From contig NZ_JAFMPY010000023.1 of NCBI RefSeq assembly GCF_017353515.1, forward strand, positions 1 to 64,000: a stretch of 64,000 nucleotides of DNA, written 5' to 3'. The position numbers and the translations under genes are program-made. Source of the DNA: Jiella sonneratiae. GTDB lineage: Bacteria; Pseudomonadota; Alphaproteobacteria; Rhizobiales; Rhizobiaceae. Below the pieces are notes generated by a model. That model saw nothing but the letters and a program-made list of their open reading frames with translations, was not told the DNA's origin and ran no database searches. Below, piece by piece: positions 27,046 through 36,085 of this stretch (its first letter is position 1; each line of letters opens with the position of its first letter).

Positions 27046-28158
27046 TCAGAGGTTGGTCAGCTCCAGCCCCTCGAGCAGGCTCGGCTCGACATAGCCCAAC
27101 GACCCGGACTGCATGTAGTCGAGCTGGATCTTGAAGATCCGGGCGGCATTCTTGTCCTTGTTCGCCCAGTTGAACCAAATCGGCACCGCGACCTCGGTCA
27201 TCAGCGCGACGTCGTCCTGGGTCAGGCGGGTCACCTCGGTGCCGTCGGCCTCGAACTTCTTCCAGGCCTCCTGATTGGCCTTCTGGATCGCCGCATGGTG
27301 CATGTCGGAATAGACGTGCGTCTCCATCTCGACGAACTGCTTCATCTCGGGCGACAGCTTGTTCCAGGCGTCCATGCCCACCGTCAGGTCCATCAGGTCG
27401 ACCGGCTGGTAGAGCGACATAAAGCCGGGAGGGCCCATCGAGATGTATTTGGTCACCTGGCTGAAGCCGAGGGCGTAGTTCACCGCCGGGCCGGTATAGT
27501 CGGCGACGTCGATCGTGCCCTTTTCCAGCGCCGGGAAGATCTCCGAGCCGGGCAGGACGGTGGTCTTGGCGCCGAGCGCCTGGAACACCTCGGCGACCAT
27601 GCCGCCGGGCAGCCGCATCTTGCGATCGCGGAAATCGTCGATCGAGCGGATCGGGACCTTGGAGTGGATGATGTTGGCGTCGTGCTGGATCGGGCCGACG
27701 AAGTGCATGCCCTGCGCGGCATAGAGCTCGCGGGCTATCTCGAGGCCGCCGAGGCCGTAGTAGAAGGTGTCGAACTCGTGCGGATTCCTCAGGCCGAGGG
27801 GATAGGAGGTCAGGAAGACGGCCGCCGGGATGATGCCCTGCGCATAGATCGTGAACGGATTGACGGCTTCGAGCACGCCGTTCTTCACCGCGTCGAAGAG
27901 CTGGAAGTCGCCGACCACGTCGTTCGCGCCGAAGGGCGTGAATTCCAGCTGGCCGGAGGTCTTCTCCTTGATGCTCCCGCACCATTCCTTGAAGGTCTGC
28001 AGCCCGATGCCGCCGGGCCAGGACGTCTGGACCCGCCAGGTGGTCGTCTCGCCGGCAGCGCGCGCCACGTGCGGTGCTGCAAGCGTTGCCGCAACTGTTC
28101 CTCCGGCCAGAACGGATCGGCCGAGAAACGCCCTGCGATCAATGTGTTGCTTCGCCAA
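27046..28158 (-). CDS. TRAP transporter substrate-binding protein (DctP), Tat-exported
   Basis: A 370-residue periplasmic binding protein, first gene of the TRAP operon. It has a twin-arginine signal (DRRAFLGRSVLAGG, cleavage near ARA-AG ~35). DctP landmarks: KMRLPGGMVAEVFQALGAKTT with the ligand-binding Arg, LEKGTIDVADYTGPA, and a KYISMGPPGFMS loop. It resembles the carboxylate-binding members; the ligand is not fixed by sequence. The start is TTG 28158 with GGGAGG about 5 nt upstream. The region upstream carries a long-range inverted repeat that may be an operator. Confidence 0.9.
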   Translation of the reverse strand: MAKQHIDRRAFLGRSVLAGGTVAATLAAPHVARAAGETTTWRVQTSWPGGIGLQTFKEWCGSIKEKTSGQLEFTPFGANDVVGDFQLFDAVKNGVLEAVNPFTIYAQGIIPAAVFLTSYPLGLRNPHEFDTFYYGLGGLEIARELYAAQGMHFVGPIQHDANIIHSKVPIRSIDDFRDRKMRLPGGMVAEVFQALGAKTTVLPGSEIFPALEKGTIDVADYTGPAVNYALGFSQVTKYISMGPPGFMSLYQPVDLMDLTVGMDAWNKLSPEMKQFVEMETHVYSDMHHAAIQKANQEAWKKFEADGTEVTRLTQDDVALMTEVAVPIWFNWANKDKNAARIFKIQLDYMQSGSLGYVEPSLLEGLELTNL

Positions 28159-28172
28159 TATCGCCTCCCTTT

Positions 28173-28283
28173 ACAACGATTCGAAGCGCGTCTCCTCCCG
28201 GCTTCGACATCGATGATCGGAGAGTAGAGGGATATTCGTGGCGAGCGCAACCTCGTTTCGACTGAGGCGCGTCGAATCGTTGT
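28173..28283. promoter_or_regulatory. Paired inverted sites upstream of the TRAP operon
   Basis: ACAACGATTCGAAGCGCG (28173-28190) is repeated in inverted orientation as GCGCGTCGAATCGTTGT (28267-28283), about 75 bp apart. The first copy lies just upstream of the dctP ribosome site. Such a spaced pair fits two operators for one regulator, possibly with looping. No regulator gene is adjacent, so its identity is open. Confidence 0.45.
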
Positions 28284-28348
28284 AGGAGAAATAGTCAGAC
28301 GGAATGAAAAACCCGGCCGAAAGGTCTGGCGTTGCAGGGCGGCGCGTC

Positions 28349-28382
28349 TGCGGACCTGCGGACCTGCGGACCTGCGGGGCTG
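28349..28382. repeat. 8-bp tandem repeat
   Basis: The octamer TGCGGACC occurs three times in a row plus a degenerate fourth copy. It is in non-coding DNA beyond the BMP gene; no function is evident. Confidence 0.6.
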
Positions 28383-28431
28383 GGGGGGCGCCGATCCTGC
28401 CGCCCCGCCGCCGGGGCGCCCCGGACGCGCG

Positions 28432-28464
28432 AAAAAGGCGCCGCCGGACCTGCCGGCGGCGCCT
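28432..28464 (-). terminator. Rho-independent terminator of the BMP gene
   Basis: On the minus strand a perfect 12-bp stem (AGGCGCCGCCGG with its complement, 5-nt loop) is followed directly by five T residues. It lies about 125 bp after the stop of the BMP-type binding-protein gene, whose transcript it should end. Confidence 0.8.
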
Positions 28465-28590
28465 CGAAATCGGACGGGAGCGCCCTGAAACCCTATCCCG
28501 AAACGCGATCGAGTCGCCGCAATTCCGGACGCTCTGCGCGCCACATCAGGCGGAACCGACCGGGGCCTTTCGGCCGCCGGCCGCCGCTCC

Positions 28591-29586
28591 TCAGTAGGGG
28601 CAGCTCGAATCGGTCGTGTAGTCGTGGACCTTGATCTTGCCGGAGATGATGTCCTGTTTGGCGGTTTCCGCCGCCTGCTTCATCTCGTCGGTGATCAGGT
28701 CCTTGTTGTATTCGTCGAGGGTATAGCCGACCCCGTCCTCCTTCAGACCGAGGGTGACGACGCCCGACGTCCACTTGCCTTCCTTGGCATCCTCGAACGC
28801 GTCATAGACGGCGTTGTCGACGCGCTTGACCATCGAGGTCAACACGTGGCCGGGGAACAGCGCGTCCTGGTTCGAATCGACGCCGATGCCGTATTTGCCG
28901 GCGTCGGCCGCCGCCTGCAGCACGCCGATGCCGGTGCCGCCGGCGGCATGGAAGATGACGTCGGCGCCCTTGTCGATCTGCGCCTTGGCGAGTTCGCCGC
29001 CGCGCACCGGATCGTTCCAGGCAGCACCCGTCGTCCCGGTCATGTTCTCGTAGACGGTGGCGTCCTTCGCCACAGACTTCACGCCGCCCTTGTAGCCGCA
29101 GCCGAATTTCGAGATCAGCGGGATGTCCATGCCGCCGACGAAGCCCACCTCGTGGTCGTCGGACTTCATCGCCGCGAGCACGCCGACAAGATAGGAGCCC
29201 TCTTCCTCCTTGAAGAGGATCGAGCGGACGTTCGGCAGGTCGACCACCGCGTCGATGATCGCGAACTGCGTGTCGGGATATTCCTTGGCGACGGCCTCGA
29301 GCGCCGCGGCCTGGCTGAAGCCGACCGAGATGATCGGGCTTGCGCCGTCGCGGGCGAAGCGGCGCAGCGCCTGCTCGCGCTGGGCGTCGTTGACGATCTC
29401 GAACTCGCGATAGTCCGTTCCGGTGTCCTTCTTGAACTTCTCGGCGCCGTTATACGCGCCTTCGTTGAAGGATTTGTCGAACTTGCCGCCGAGATCGTAG
29501 AGGATCGCCGGCTTGAAGTCCGCGGCCGAAGCGGCGGTGGCTGACAGGAGGGTGGCGGCGAGTAGTCCGGCCAGGAAGTGTCTCAT
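28591..29586 (-). CDS. BMP family (Med/PnrA-like) ABC transporter substrate-binding protein
   Basis: A 331-residue periplasmic protein with a Sec signal (MRHFLAGLLAATLLSATAAS, cleavage ~A21). BMP landmarks: LYDLGGKFDKSFNEGAYNG, ISVGFSQAAALEAVAKEYPD, VGFVGGMDIPLISKFGCGYK, FHAAGGTGIGVLQAA and GVDSNQDALFPG. Members bind nucleosides or purines for ABC uptake (established for PnrA; inferred here). The start at ATG 29586 precedes the signal directly. No ATPase or permease gene is adjacent, so it either serves a transporter encoded elsewhere or works alone. A strong terminator follows. Confidence 0.9.
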   Translation of the reverse strand: MRHFLAGLLAATLLSATAASAADFKPAILYDLGGKFDKSFNEGAYNGAEKFKKDTGTDYREFEIVNDAQREQALRRFARDGASPIISVGFSQAAALEAVAKEYPDTQFAIIDAVVDLPNVRSILFKEEEGSYLVGVLAAMKSDDHEVGFVGGMDIPLISKFGCGYKGGVKSVAKDATVYENMTGTTGAAWNDPVRGGELAKAQIDKGADVIFHAAGGTGIGVLQAAADAGKYGIGVDSNQDALFPGHVLTSMVKRVDNAVYDAFEDAKEGKWTSGVVTLGLKEDGVGYTLDEYNKDLITDEMKQAAETAKQDIISGKIKVHDYTTDSSCPY

Positions 29587-29805
29587 CGATGTCTCGGTCC
29601 CTGTTGGCGAGAGAGCTCGCGGGGTTTCGCGTCGCGAGGTGGAGCCTCGCCTGCGCCCGACGGCGGGCGGCGGCAGACCCCGCGCCGCCGGTGACAGTGG
29701 CACGGCAGCCGCCGCGTTTGAAGTGAAATTGCAGCCGTCGAAAAAACGGGCCGGGGAAAGCCTCAGCCTTCGCCCGACCCGATGAGACGGATCCGTTTCG
29801 CCCGG

Positions 29806-30477
29806 TCAGGCGGCCGGGACGTTCTCCACGCCGACGGGGCAGGAGATGCCGGTGCCGCCGACGCCGCAGTAGCCGCCGGGATTCTTCGCGAGATACTGCT
29901 GGTGGTAGTCCTCGGCGTAGTAGAATTCCGGCGCCGGCAGGATTTCGGTGGTGATCGTGCCCTTGTGGCCGGCCTTTGCGAGGGCCGCCTGGTAGCGCTG
30001 CTTCGAGGCCTGTGCGGCTTCGGCCTGCGCATCGGAAGAGGTGTAGATGCCGGAGCGGTACTGGGTGCCCATGTCGTTGCCCTGGCGCATGCCCTGGGTC
30101 GGGTCGTGGCCTTCCCAGAAAAGCTTCAGCAGCCCGTCATAGGAGATCACCTTCGGGTCGTAGACGACGAGCACGACCTCGTTGTGCCCGGTCTGGCCGG
30201 TGCAGACCTCCTGATAGGTGGGATTGGGCGTGACGCCCGCCGCATAGCCGACGGCGGTGACGAAAACCCCCTTGGCCTGCCAGAACTTGCGCTCGACACC
30301 CCAGAAGCAGCCCATGCCGAACATCGCCGTTTCCAGACCGTCGGGGAACGGACCCTTCAACGGCTGGTGGAGCACGAAATGCTCCGAGGCGGTCGGGATC
30401 GCCTGGCTGCGTCCCGGCAGGGCCTCGCCGGCTGCCGGCAGCTTCATCTTCTTGGAAAACATGTCGAGAATGTACAT
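29806..30477 (-). CDS. msrA: Peptide methionine-S-sulfoxide reductase MsrA
   Basis: A 223-residue cytoplasmic repair enzyme that reduces the S-epimer of methionine sulfoxide. The catalytic motif is GCFWG with C57, followed by [35 protein letters not shown], and the [18 protein letters not shown] block. Two further cysteines near the C-terminus ([13 protein letters not shown]) are the recycling pair. The ATG at 30477 is well placed 5 nt after AAGGAGG. Length is normal for the long MsrA type. Monocistronic; a small membrane-protein gene lies upstream on the same strand. Confidence 0.95.
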   Translation of the reverse strand: MYILDMFSKKMKLPAAGEALPGRSQAIPTASEHFVLHQPLKGPFPDGLETAMFGMGCFWGVERKFWQAKGVFVTAVGYAAGVTPNPTYQEVCTGQTGHNEVVLVVYDPKVISYDGLLKLFWEGHDPTQGMRQGNDMGTQYRSGIYTSSDAQAEAAQASKQRYQAALAKAGHKGTITTEILPAPEFYYAEDYHQQYLAKNPGGYCGVGGTGISCPVGVENVPAA

Positions 30478-30618
30478 GGAACCTCCTTCGGGAGCAGGTC
30501 GGACCGGCGGGCGGCGGAGCCTGTCGCGGCGGATGCCTCCCGCGCCGGCGACGATCCCTCGCGCCTCAATGTCGGGCGCACAGCCGTCTCGTTCAAGCCG
30601 CGCGGCCCGGCCGCCCGA

Positions 30619-30909
30619 TCAGGGTGTGCGGCGAAGGCTGCGGACCCGACGTCGGCCGCGGTGGCCGAGGAGCAGGAGAACGAAGCCGATCGCGCCGCAG
30701 GTGAGCGACATCGACCACGTGCCGACCACGGCGATCGTGCGACTGCCGGGGGCGGCGCTCTGGAGGACGAGCCCCATGGAGGTGAGGGCCTCGTCGATGG
30801 TGACGAGCTGCGTCGCTTCGTCGGCGAGCGAACGGGCGATGTCGCCGACCGCAAAGACGATGCCGACGGCAAGGACGATCAGGCCGAGAGCCCTGAACAG
30901 AAGATGCAA
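30619..30909 (-). CDS. Small two-helix membrane protein, unknown function
   Basis: A 96-residue protein starting at TTG 30909, with AAGGA 8 nt upstream. Two hydrophobic helices (about 3-22, LLFRALGLIVLAVGIVFAVG, and 63-84, WSMSLTCGAIGFVLLLLG) flank a polar periplasmic or cytosolic loop; the end is very basic (RGRRRVRSLRR). It resembles a conserved uncharacterised family of short rhizobial membrane proteins. It is divergent from the universal stress protein gene and about 140 bp upstream of msrA on the same strand. Confidence 0.65.
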   Translation of the reverse strand: MHLLFRALGLIVLAVGIVFAVGDIARSLADEATQLVTIDEALTSMGLVLQSAAPGSRTIAVVGTWSMSLTCGAIGFVLLLLGHRGRRRVRSLRRTP

Positions 30910-31135
30910 CGATTCGATCCTTCTTCGATGCGGGTGCGTTCGGGCGGTCGATGGCGATGCGACGGAACGACCGACCCGCGAAGACCCGCAAGAAGTGCCG
31001 GATCGTGCCACGGATGCCAAGGCCTCGCCGCCGTCTGCCGCCAGCACCCGGCGCGGGCAATGGTGGCGAGGCGGGGCGACGGCGCCGGTTTCCTGGCTGG
31101 TGCCCGGCGGCCGAACCGCGCGCCGAAACGCACGC

Positions 31136-31149
31136 TTGACTTCGATCAA
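31136..31149 (+). promoter_or_regulatory. FNR/FixK-type site TTGA-N6-TCAA
   Basis: TTGACTTCGATCAA is a full match to the core of FNR/FixK/ANR sites. It is centred about 68 bp before ATG 31211. If used as a class II activator site at about -41.5, transcription would start near 31184 and give a ~27-nt leader before the stress-protein gene. Low-oxygen activation is inferred. Confidence 0.6.
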
Positions 31150-31210
31150 GACGGAGCGTCGCATGGACCTGCTAAGTCCTCCGGCGAACACGATCACGGG
31201 AGATGCGGTC

Positions 31211-32101
31211 ATGGCCATGCGAAGCGAAGCCAACCTTGAGACGGAAGCGCGGACGCATGCGCCGGCGGCCGCCATCGCCGATTTCGCGGTGTTCCTGGCC
31301 GGCGGAGACGCTGACGAGCCGGCGATCGCCTATGCCGAGACGCTCGCGAGCGGCTTCGGTGCGCATCTCGACTGTCACCTCCTCAACCACATCCCGGTTC
31401 CGATCCTCGCGACCGCTCCCGGGTCGGAGGTGCTCGCCGCGGAGTTCGCCCGGCAGGGCGAAGCGGTCGGCGACAAGCTGGAGGCGGCCCTGCGCCGGCG
31501 TCTCGAGCGGGTCGCCGTCCCGTGGGAACTGCGGCGCTCCGACGGAACGCTCGGCGAACTCGCCTACGCGGTCGCCCGCCAGAGCGGCCTCGTCGACGTC
31601 GTCGTCCAGTCGCAGCAGTCGGTGACGCAGGCCAAGGACATGTCGCTGTTCGAGGCGATCCTGTTCGAGGCGCGCGCGCCGGTGCTTCTGGTGCCGCCTT
31701 CCGCCGCCGAGCTGAACGCGGTTCCCGCCACGGTGTTCGTCGCCTTCCGCGACACGCCGGAATGCGCCCGGGCGATCGCCGCGGCGCTGCCGTTCCTGAA
31801 GCGGGCCGACCAGGTGATCCTCGCGAGCGTTGCCGAGGAGGGCGCGGCCGAGCAGCGCGGCCTCGAGCCGATGAACGACATGGGCCGCCATCTCGCACGC
31901 CACGGCGTGGCGCTGGAGATCCGCGAGATCGCCGCCTGGAAGAGCCCGGCGGAAGGCCTGCTCAAGGAGGCCGAAGCGGTCGGCGCGGAGCTTTTGGTCG
32001 CCGGCGCCTATGGGCATTCGCGGCTGAGGGAATATCTTCTCGGCGGTGTGACGCGGGAACTGATCCGCCATGCCGCCCTGCCGATGCTGATGGCCCACTG
32101 A
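31211..32101 (+). CDS. Universal stress protein (tandem UspA-like)
   Basis: A 296-residue cytoplasmic protein. The N half (~15-150) is a weakly conserved Usp domain (DFAVFLAGGDADEPAIAYAE ... DVVVQSQQS); the C half (~160-295) ends with the nucleotide-loop signature VAGAYGHSRLREYLLGGVTR, the ATP-binding type. ATG 31211 is chosen because GGGAG lies 8 nt upstream and because the FNR-type site would place transcription after the alternative ATG 31163. It precedes the acyl-CoA synthetase gene by 130 bp on the same strand, and both may be expressed under oxygen limitation. Confidence 0.88.
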   Translation: MAMRSEANLETEARTHAPAAAIADFAVFLAGGDADEPAIAYAETLASGFGAHLDCHLLNHIPVPILATAPGSEVLAAEFARQGEAVGDKLEAALRRRLERVAVPWELRRSDGTLGELAYAVARQSGLVDVVVQSQQSVTQAKDMSLFEAILFEARAPVLLVPPSAAELNAVPATVFVAFRDTPECARAIAAALPFLKRADQVILASVAEEGAAEQRGLEPMNDMGRHLARHGVALEIREIAAWKSPAEGLLKEAEAVGAELLVAGAYGHSRLREYLLGGVTRELIRHAALPMLMAH

Positions 32102-32231
32102 GGGCGATCACCGATCATCTCCGGCGCGGGAAGGCCAGCTCTGACGGTCTTTTCGCCCGGGCACCACGGGGAGGCGACCGACATCGACGCGAGGCGGGCG
32201 GGGAGGGCCCGTCGGAGAGGAAGGGATCGCC

Positions 32232-34919
32232 ATGAGCATCCGGAACTTCGACGCCCTGTTCCGCCCCCGCTCGATCGCCCTGATCGGCGCGAGCAACAAG
32301 CCCGGCTCGGTCGGCAACGTGATCGCCCGGAACCTCCTTGCCGGTGGCTTCGTCGGCCCGGTGATGCTGGTAAACCCGCACGAGACGACGATCGAGGGCC
32401 AGCCGGTCGCCAACCGCATCGACCGGCTGCCGCAATGCCCGGAGCTTGCGATCGTGGCGACACCGGCCGCCGCGGTACCGGGCGTCGTCGCCGAGCTCGG
32501 CGAAAGGGGCTGCCGCGCGGCGGTCGTCATCAGCGCCGGTCTGAGCAGGCCCGGCCGGACCGGCAAGCCGCTGTCGCAGGAGATGCTCGACCACGCGTGG
32601 CCGCATCTGATGCGCATCGTCGGCCCGAACTGCCTCGGCCTGATCTCGACGCCGGCCGGAGTCAATGCGAGCTTCTCGCATCTGATGCCGGCGCCCGGCG
32701 ACATCGCCCTCGTCAGCCAGTCCGGGGCGATCGCCACCGCGATCCTCGACTGGGCGGCCGAGCGCCGGATCGGCTTCTCGCACGTCGTCTCGCTCGGCGA
32801 CATGAGCGACGCCGACTTCGGCGACCTGCTCGACTTCCTGTCGACCGACCGCCACACGCGCGCCGTGCTGCTCTATGTCGAGAACATCACCTTCGCCAAG
32901 AAGTTCATGTCGGCCGCGCGGGTGGCCTCCCGCGCCAAGCCGGTGCTGGTCATCAAGTCCGGCCGCAGCGCCGAGGGGGCGCGGGCGGCGCAGTCGCACA
33001 CCGGCGCGATGGCGGGATCCGACCTCGTCTACGACGCCGCTTTCCGGCGCGCCGGCGTCCTTCGGGTCGCGGCGCTTGAGGATCTGTTCGAGGCGGCGGC
33101 GATGCTGAGCACCGGCATCCGCATCGGCGGCGACCGGCTGGCGATCCTGACCAATGGCGGCGGCGCCGGCGTCCTCGCCGTCGACTGGCTGGAGTCGCTC
33201 GGCGGCCGGCTCGCCGAGATAAGCGAAGCGACGCGCGCGCGCCTCGACGCGGTTCTGCCGCCCACCTGGTCGCGCGGCAACCCGGTCGACATCATCGGCG
33301 ACGCGACGCCGGAGCGCTATCGCGCGGCCCTCGACATCCTCGTTTCCGACCGCGCCGGCGACGCGGTGCTGGTCATCAACTGTCCGACGGCGGTCGCCGA
33401 CAATATGGCGGCGGCAAAGGCAGTCGTCGGCGTCGCCAAGGCCCATCCGCGCTTTCCGGTACTCGCCAACTGGCTCGGCGGTATCACCGCCGGGCCGGTG
33501 CGCGCCGAACTCGCCCGGGAGCGGATCCCGAGCTTCGAGAGCCCGGAGGACGCGGTTCGCGCCTTCACCCACCTCCTCGACTACCGGCGCAACCAGGCGA
33601 TGCTGATGGAGACGCCGGCCGCCGGCGTCATCATCCGTGCGCAGGAGGTCGCCGACGCCAACCGGGTCATCGACGGCGCGATCGCCGACGACCGGACGAC
33701 GCTCAGCGAGTGGGAGGCGAAGGAGATCCTCCGCCTCTTCGGCATTCCGACGGTGCCGACGCATTTCGTCGAAACGCCGGAGGCGGCAGCGCGAGCGTGC
33801 TCGACCCTCGGCGGCGCGGGCGTCCTGAAGATCGTCTCGCCCGACATCACCCACAAGTCGGACGTCGGCGGCGTGCGGCTCGACATTCCCTCGGCCGCGG
33901 CGATGCTCGACGCCGCCGAGACGATGATCGCGGCGGTCGGGCAGGCCCGGCCGGGCGCCCGCATCGACGGTTTCACCGTCCAGCCGATGGTCCGGCGCAG
34001 CGACGGCCACGAGCTGATCGCCGGCATCGCCCGCGACCCGACCTTCGGGCCGGTGATCCTCTTCGGCCGCGGCGGCAAGGAGGCCGAGATCATCGGCGAC
34101 CGGGCCGTCGGCCTGCCGCCCCTGAACTCGGCGCTGGCCCGGCAGACGATCGAGCGGACGGCGGTCGCCAAGCTCCTGCAGGGTTTCCGCGACGTACCGC
34201 CGGTCGACATGGAGCGGCTGACCGACACGCTGGTGCGGCTGTCGGAACTCTCGGTGCTGCTGCCGCGGGTGCGCGAACTCGACATCAATCCTCTGGTCGC
34301 CGACGAGAACGGCGTGATCGCGCTCGACGCCCGCATCGCCGTCGGCGCCTCCGCCGGCGGCGCCGGTCCCGCACCCGCCATCCGCCCCTATCCGCGCGAA
34401 CTCGAGCGGGACATCACCCTGCGCGACGGCACCGTCTTCCGCCTGCGACCCATCCGGCCGGAGGACGAAGCGCCGCTCGCCGCAATGGTCATGGCCTGCG
34501 AGCCGGAGGATCTGAGGCTCCGCTTCATGGCGCCGATGAAGGCCTTCCCGCACGAGACGGCGGCGCGCTTCACCCAGATCGACTACGACCGCGAGATGGC
34601 GCTGATCGCCGTCGGCCCGTCGGCCGCCTACGGGGAGGGCCCGATCTACGGCGTGGTGCGCATCGTCGCAGATCCCGAGAACGAGGCCGCCGAATTCGCC
34701 GTCCTCGTGCGCTCCGACATGAAGGGGCGCGGCCTCGGCTACACGCTGATGTCGGCGATCCTCGATCATGCGCGTGCCCGTGGGCTGTCGCGCATCTACG
34801 GCGAGATCCTGCGCGAGAACGTCGGCATGCTGAAGCTCTCCCGCGACCTCGGCTTTTCGCCGGAGGCGACGGCGGACATCACCGACGTCGCGCATGTGTC
34901 CCTGCGGCTGAAGGCGTGA
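32232..34919 (+). CDS. ADP-forming acetate-CoA ligase with C-terminal GNAT acetyltransferase (PatZ/Pat-like)
   Basis: An 895-residue fusion. CoA-binding domain (~1-130, SIALIGASNKPGSVG); succinyl-CoA-ligase-like domain (~150-300) with the phospho-histidine loop SHTGAMAGSD (H256); a third subdomain; an ATP-grasp domain (~480-690: KIVSPDITHKSDVGGV, GRGGKEAEIIGDRAVGLPPL); and GNAT at ~720-895 (FRLRPIRPEDEAPL, VRSDMKGRGLGYTLM). Relatives either make acyl-CoA with ADP formation or act as protein lysine acetyltransferases that inhibit acetyl-CoA synthetase. The phospho-His is present here, so catalysis of the ligase reaction remains possible. ATG 32232 follows GAGGAAGGG. Neighbours (CrbSR-like pair, malate synthase) point to acetate metabolism. 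Confidence 0.9.
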   Translation: MSIRNFDALFRPRSIALIGASNKPGSVGNVIARNLLAGGFVGPVMLVNPHETTIEGQPVANRIDRLPQCPELAIVATPAAAVPGVVAELGERGCRAAVVISAGLSRPGRTGKPLSQEMLDHAWPHLMRIVGPNCLGLISTPAGVNASFSHLMPAPGDIALVSQSGAIATAILDWAAERRIGFSHVVSLGDMSDADFGDLLDFLSTDRHTRAVLLYVENITFAKKFMSAARVASRAKPVLVIKSGRSAEGARAAQSHTGAMAGSDLVYDAAFRRAGVLRVAALEDLFEAAAMLSTGIRIGGDRLAILTNGGGAGVLAVDWLESLGGRLAEISEATRARLDAVLPPTWSRGNPVDIIGDATPERYRAALDILVSDRAGDAVLVINCPTAVADNMAAAKAVVGVAKAHPRFPVLANWLGGITAGPVRAELARERIPSFESPEDAVRAFTHLLDYRRNQAMLMETPAAGVIIRAQEVADANRVIDGAIADDRTTLSEWEAKEILRLFGIPTVPTHFVETPEAAARACSTLGGAGVLKIVSPDITHKSDVGGVRLDIPSAAAMLDAAETMIAAVGQARPGARIDGFTVQPMVRRSDGHELIAGIARDPTFGPVILFGRGGKEAEIIGDRAVGLPPLNSALARQTIERTAVAKLLQGFRDVPPVDMERLTDTLVRLSELSVLLPRVRELDINPLVADENGVIALDARIAVGASAGGAGPAPAIRPYPRELERDITLRDGTVFRLRPIRPEDEAPLAAMVMACEPEDLRLRFMAPMKAFPHETAARFTQIDYDREMALIAVGPSAAYGEGPIYGVVRIVADPENEAAEFAVLVRSDMKGRGLGYTLMSAILDHARARGLSRIYGEILRENVGMLKLSRDLGFSPEATADITDVAHVSLRLKA

Positions 34920-35186
34920 AAGAACATGGGGATGGGCACGGCGCGGGCGGCCGATGGCGAAGTTGCCGGCAGGCGTCGCAGACGGCCGGTGCCGCGCCGG
35001 TCCGGGCCCGACCTTTGCGAATGCGAACGCCGCAAATCGGCAAAGGCCTTGGCCTGTCTGGGAAAATGCGGTTATTAACATTCCAGTCGCGGATCGGCGG
35101 GGCGCCGAATCCACAGGCCGGCCGGCCCGAAGACTGCCGTTGCGGTCGTCGGGATCCGGCGATCTGAATGCGAGCTGGAGGAGCGA

Positions 35187-35948
35187 TTGGACAAGACTGC
35201 CCACAAGATTCTCTTGAGGCGGTTGAGGCTGGTGGCCGAGATCGACGACGAAGACGAGGCGGCGCTGATGCAGCTCCCGGTGACAACCAGGGAGTTCGAC
35301 GCGGGCATCGACATCGTGTCGGAGGGCCAGACCGTCACCCAGTGCTGCATCCTGATCGACGGTTTCACCTATCGCTATCGCCACACGCTCGAAGGCAAGC
35401 GGCAGATCATCGCCTTCCACGTCTCCGGCGACATCCCGGACCTCCACAGCCTGCACATGTGCTACATGGACCACAGCTTCGCGGCGACGACGCGGAGCCT
35501 GATCGGCTTCATCTCGCATGACGCCGTGTGGAACCTCTGCATGCGGCGGCCGAACGTCGCGGCCGCGCTCTGGCGCGAGACGCTGATCGACGGGGCGATC
35601 TTCCGCGAGTGGATCGTCGGCCTCGGGCGCCTGTCGGGCCTTTCGCGCACCGCGCATCTCCTGTGCGAGATCGCCATGCGCATGCGCGCCGTCGGTCTCG
35701 CGCCCGAAGGCGTCTATCGTCTGCCGCTGACCCAGCACGAACTCGCCGATGCGCTCGGCCTGACGGTCGTCACCGTGAACCGCGTCCTCCGCGACTTGCG
35801 AATCGCCGGCCTCGTCGAGCGCGAGCGGTCGCGGATGACCATCCGCGACTGGCGGGGCCTCGCCCGACTGGGCGAGTTCGACGCGCGCTATCTGCACTTT
35901 CGCGTTCCCATCGCGATGATGCCGATCCCTCAGCCCGAGCGGGCGTGA
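35187..35948 (+). CDS. Crp/Fnr family transcriptional regulator
   Basis: A 253-residue regulator. Cyclic-nucleotide-binding-type beta roll at ~20-140 (IVSEGQTVTQCCILIDG ... FHVSGDIPDLHS) and a helix-turn-helix at ~190-215 (LTQHELADALGLTVVTVNRV). It lacks the N-terminal cysteine cluster of FNR, so it is not an Fe-S oxygen sensor. The recognition helix has V..NR where FNR has E..SR, so it probably does not bind TTGAT-type sites. TTG 35187 has GGAGGAG 5 nt upstream. It shares its overall layout with a second Crp-type gene at 48224. Target genes unknown; location between the acyl-CoA ligase and the CrbR-like gene suggests a role in carbon or redox control. Confidence 0.88.
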   Translation: MDKTAHKILLRRLRLVAEIDDEDEAALMQLPVTTREFDAGIDIVSEGQTVTQCCILIDGFTYRYRHTLEGKRQIIAFHVSGDIPDLHSLHMCYMDHSFAATTRSLIGFISHDAVWNLCMRRPNVAAALWRETLIDGAIFREWIVGLGRLSGLSRTAHLLCEIAMRMRAVGLAPEGVYRLPLTQHELADALGLTVVTVNRVLRDLRIAGLVERERSRMTIRDWRGLARLGEFDARYLHFRVPIAMMPIPQPERA

Positions 35949-36085
35949 CGCCGGGCACCGCCGTGTCGCCGCCCCGCCGGGCGGGTCGCGGCGCATTGGA
36001 CCGGCCGGCGCCCGGCAGCTTGGCAAAGGGCCAGGATACGCTAAAGCTGTCGCGAGACGACGCGCCCGACAGAGCACGACCAGAC

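Noticed and set aside
23696-27985. A 1429-codon open frame on the minus strand
   Set aside because: It overlaps three well-supported TRAP genes in another frame and its translation is Arg/Pro/Gly-rich with no family pattern; an artefact of high GC.
28349-28382. Tandem octamers considered as a CRISPR
   Set aside because: Units are contiguous without spacers and too short.
35187-35948. Considered as an oxygen-sensing FNR and as the binder of the TTGA-N6-TCAA site
   Set aside because: The N-terminal cysteine cluster is absent and the recognition helix lacks the E..SR residues that read TTGAT half-sites.
32115-36077. A 1320-codon open frame opposite the Usp and acyl-CoA ligase genes
   Set aside because: Antisense shadow; the plus-strand genes show complete conserved domains over the same bases.
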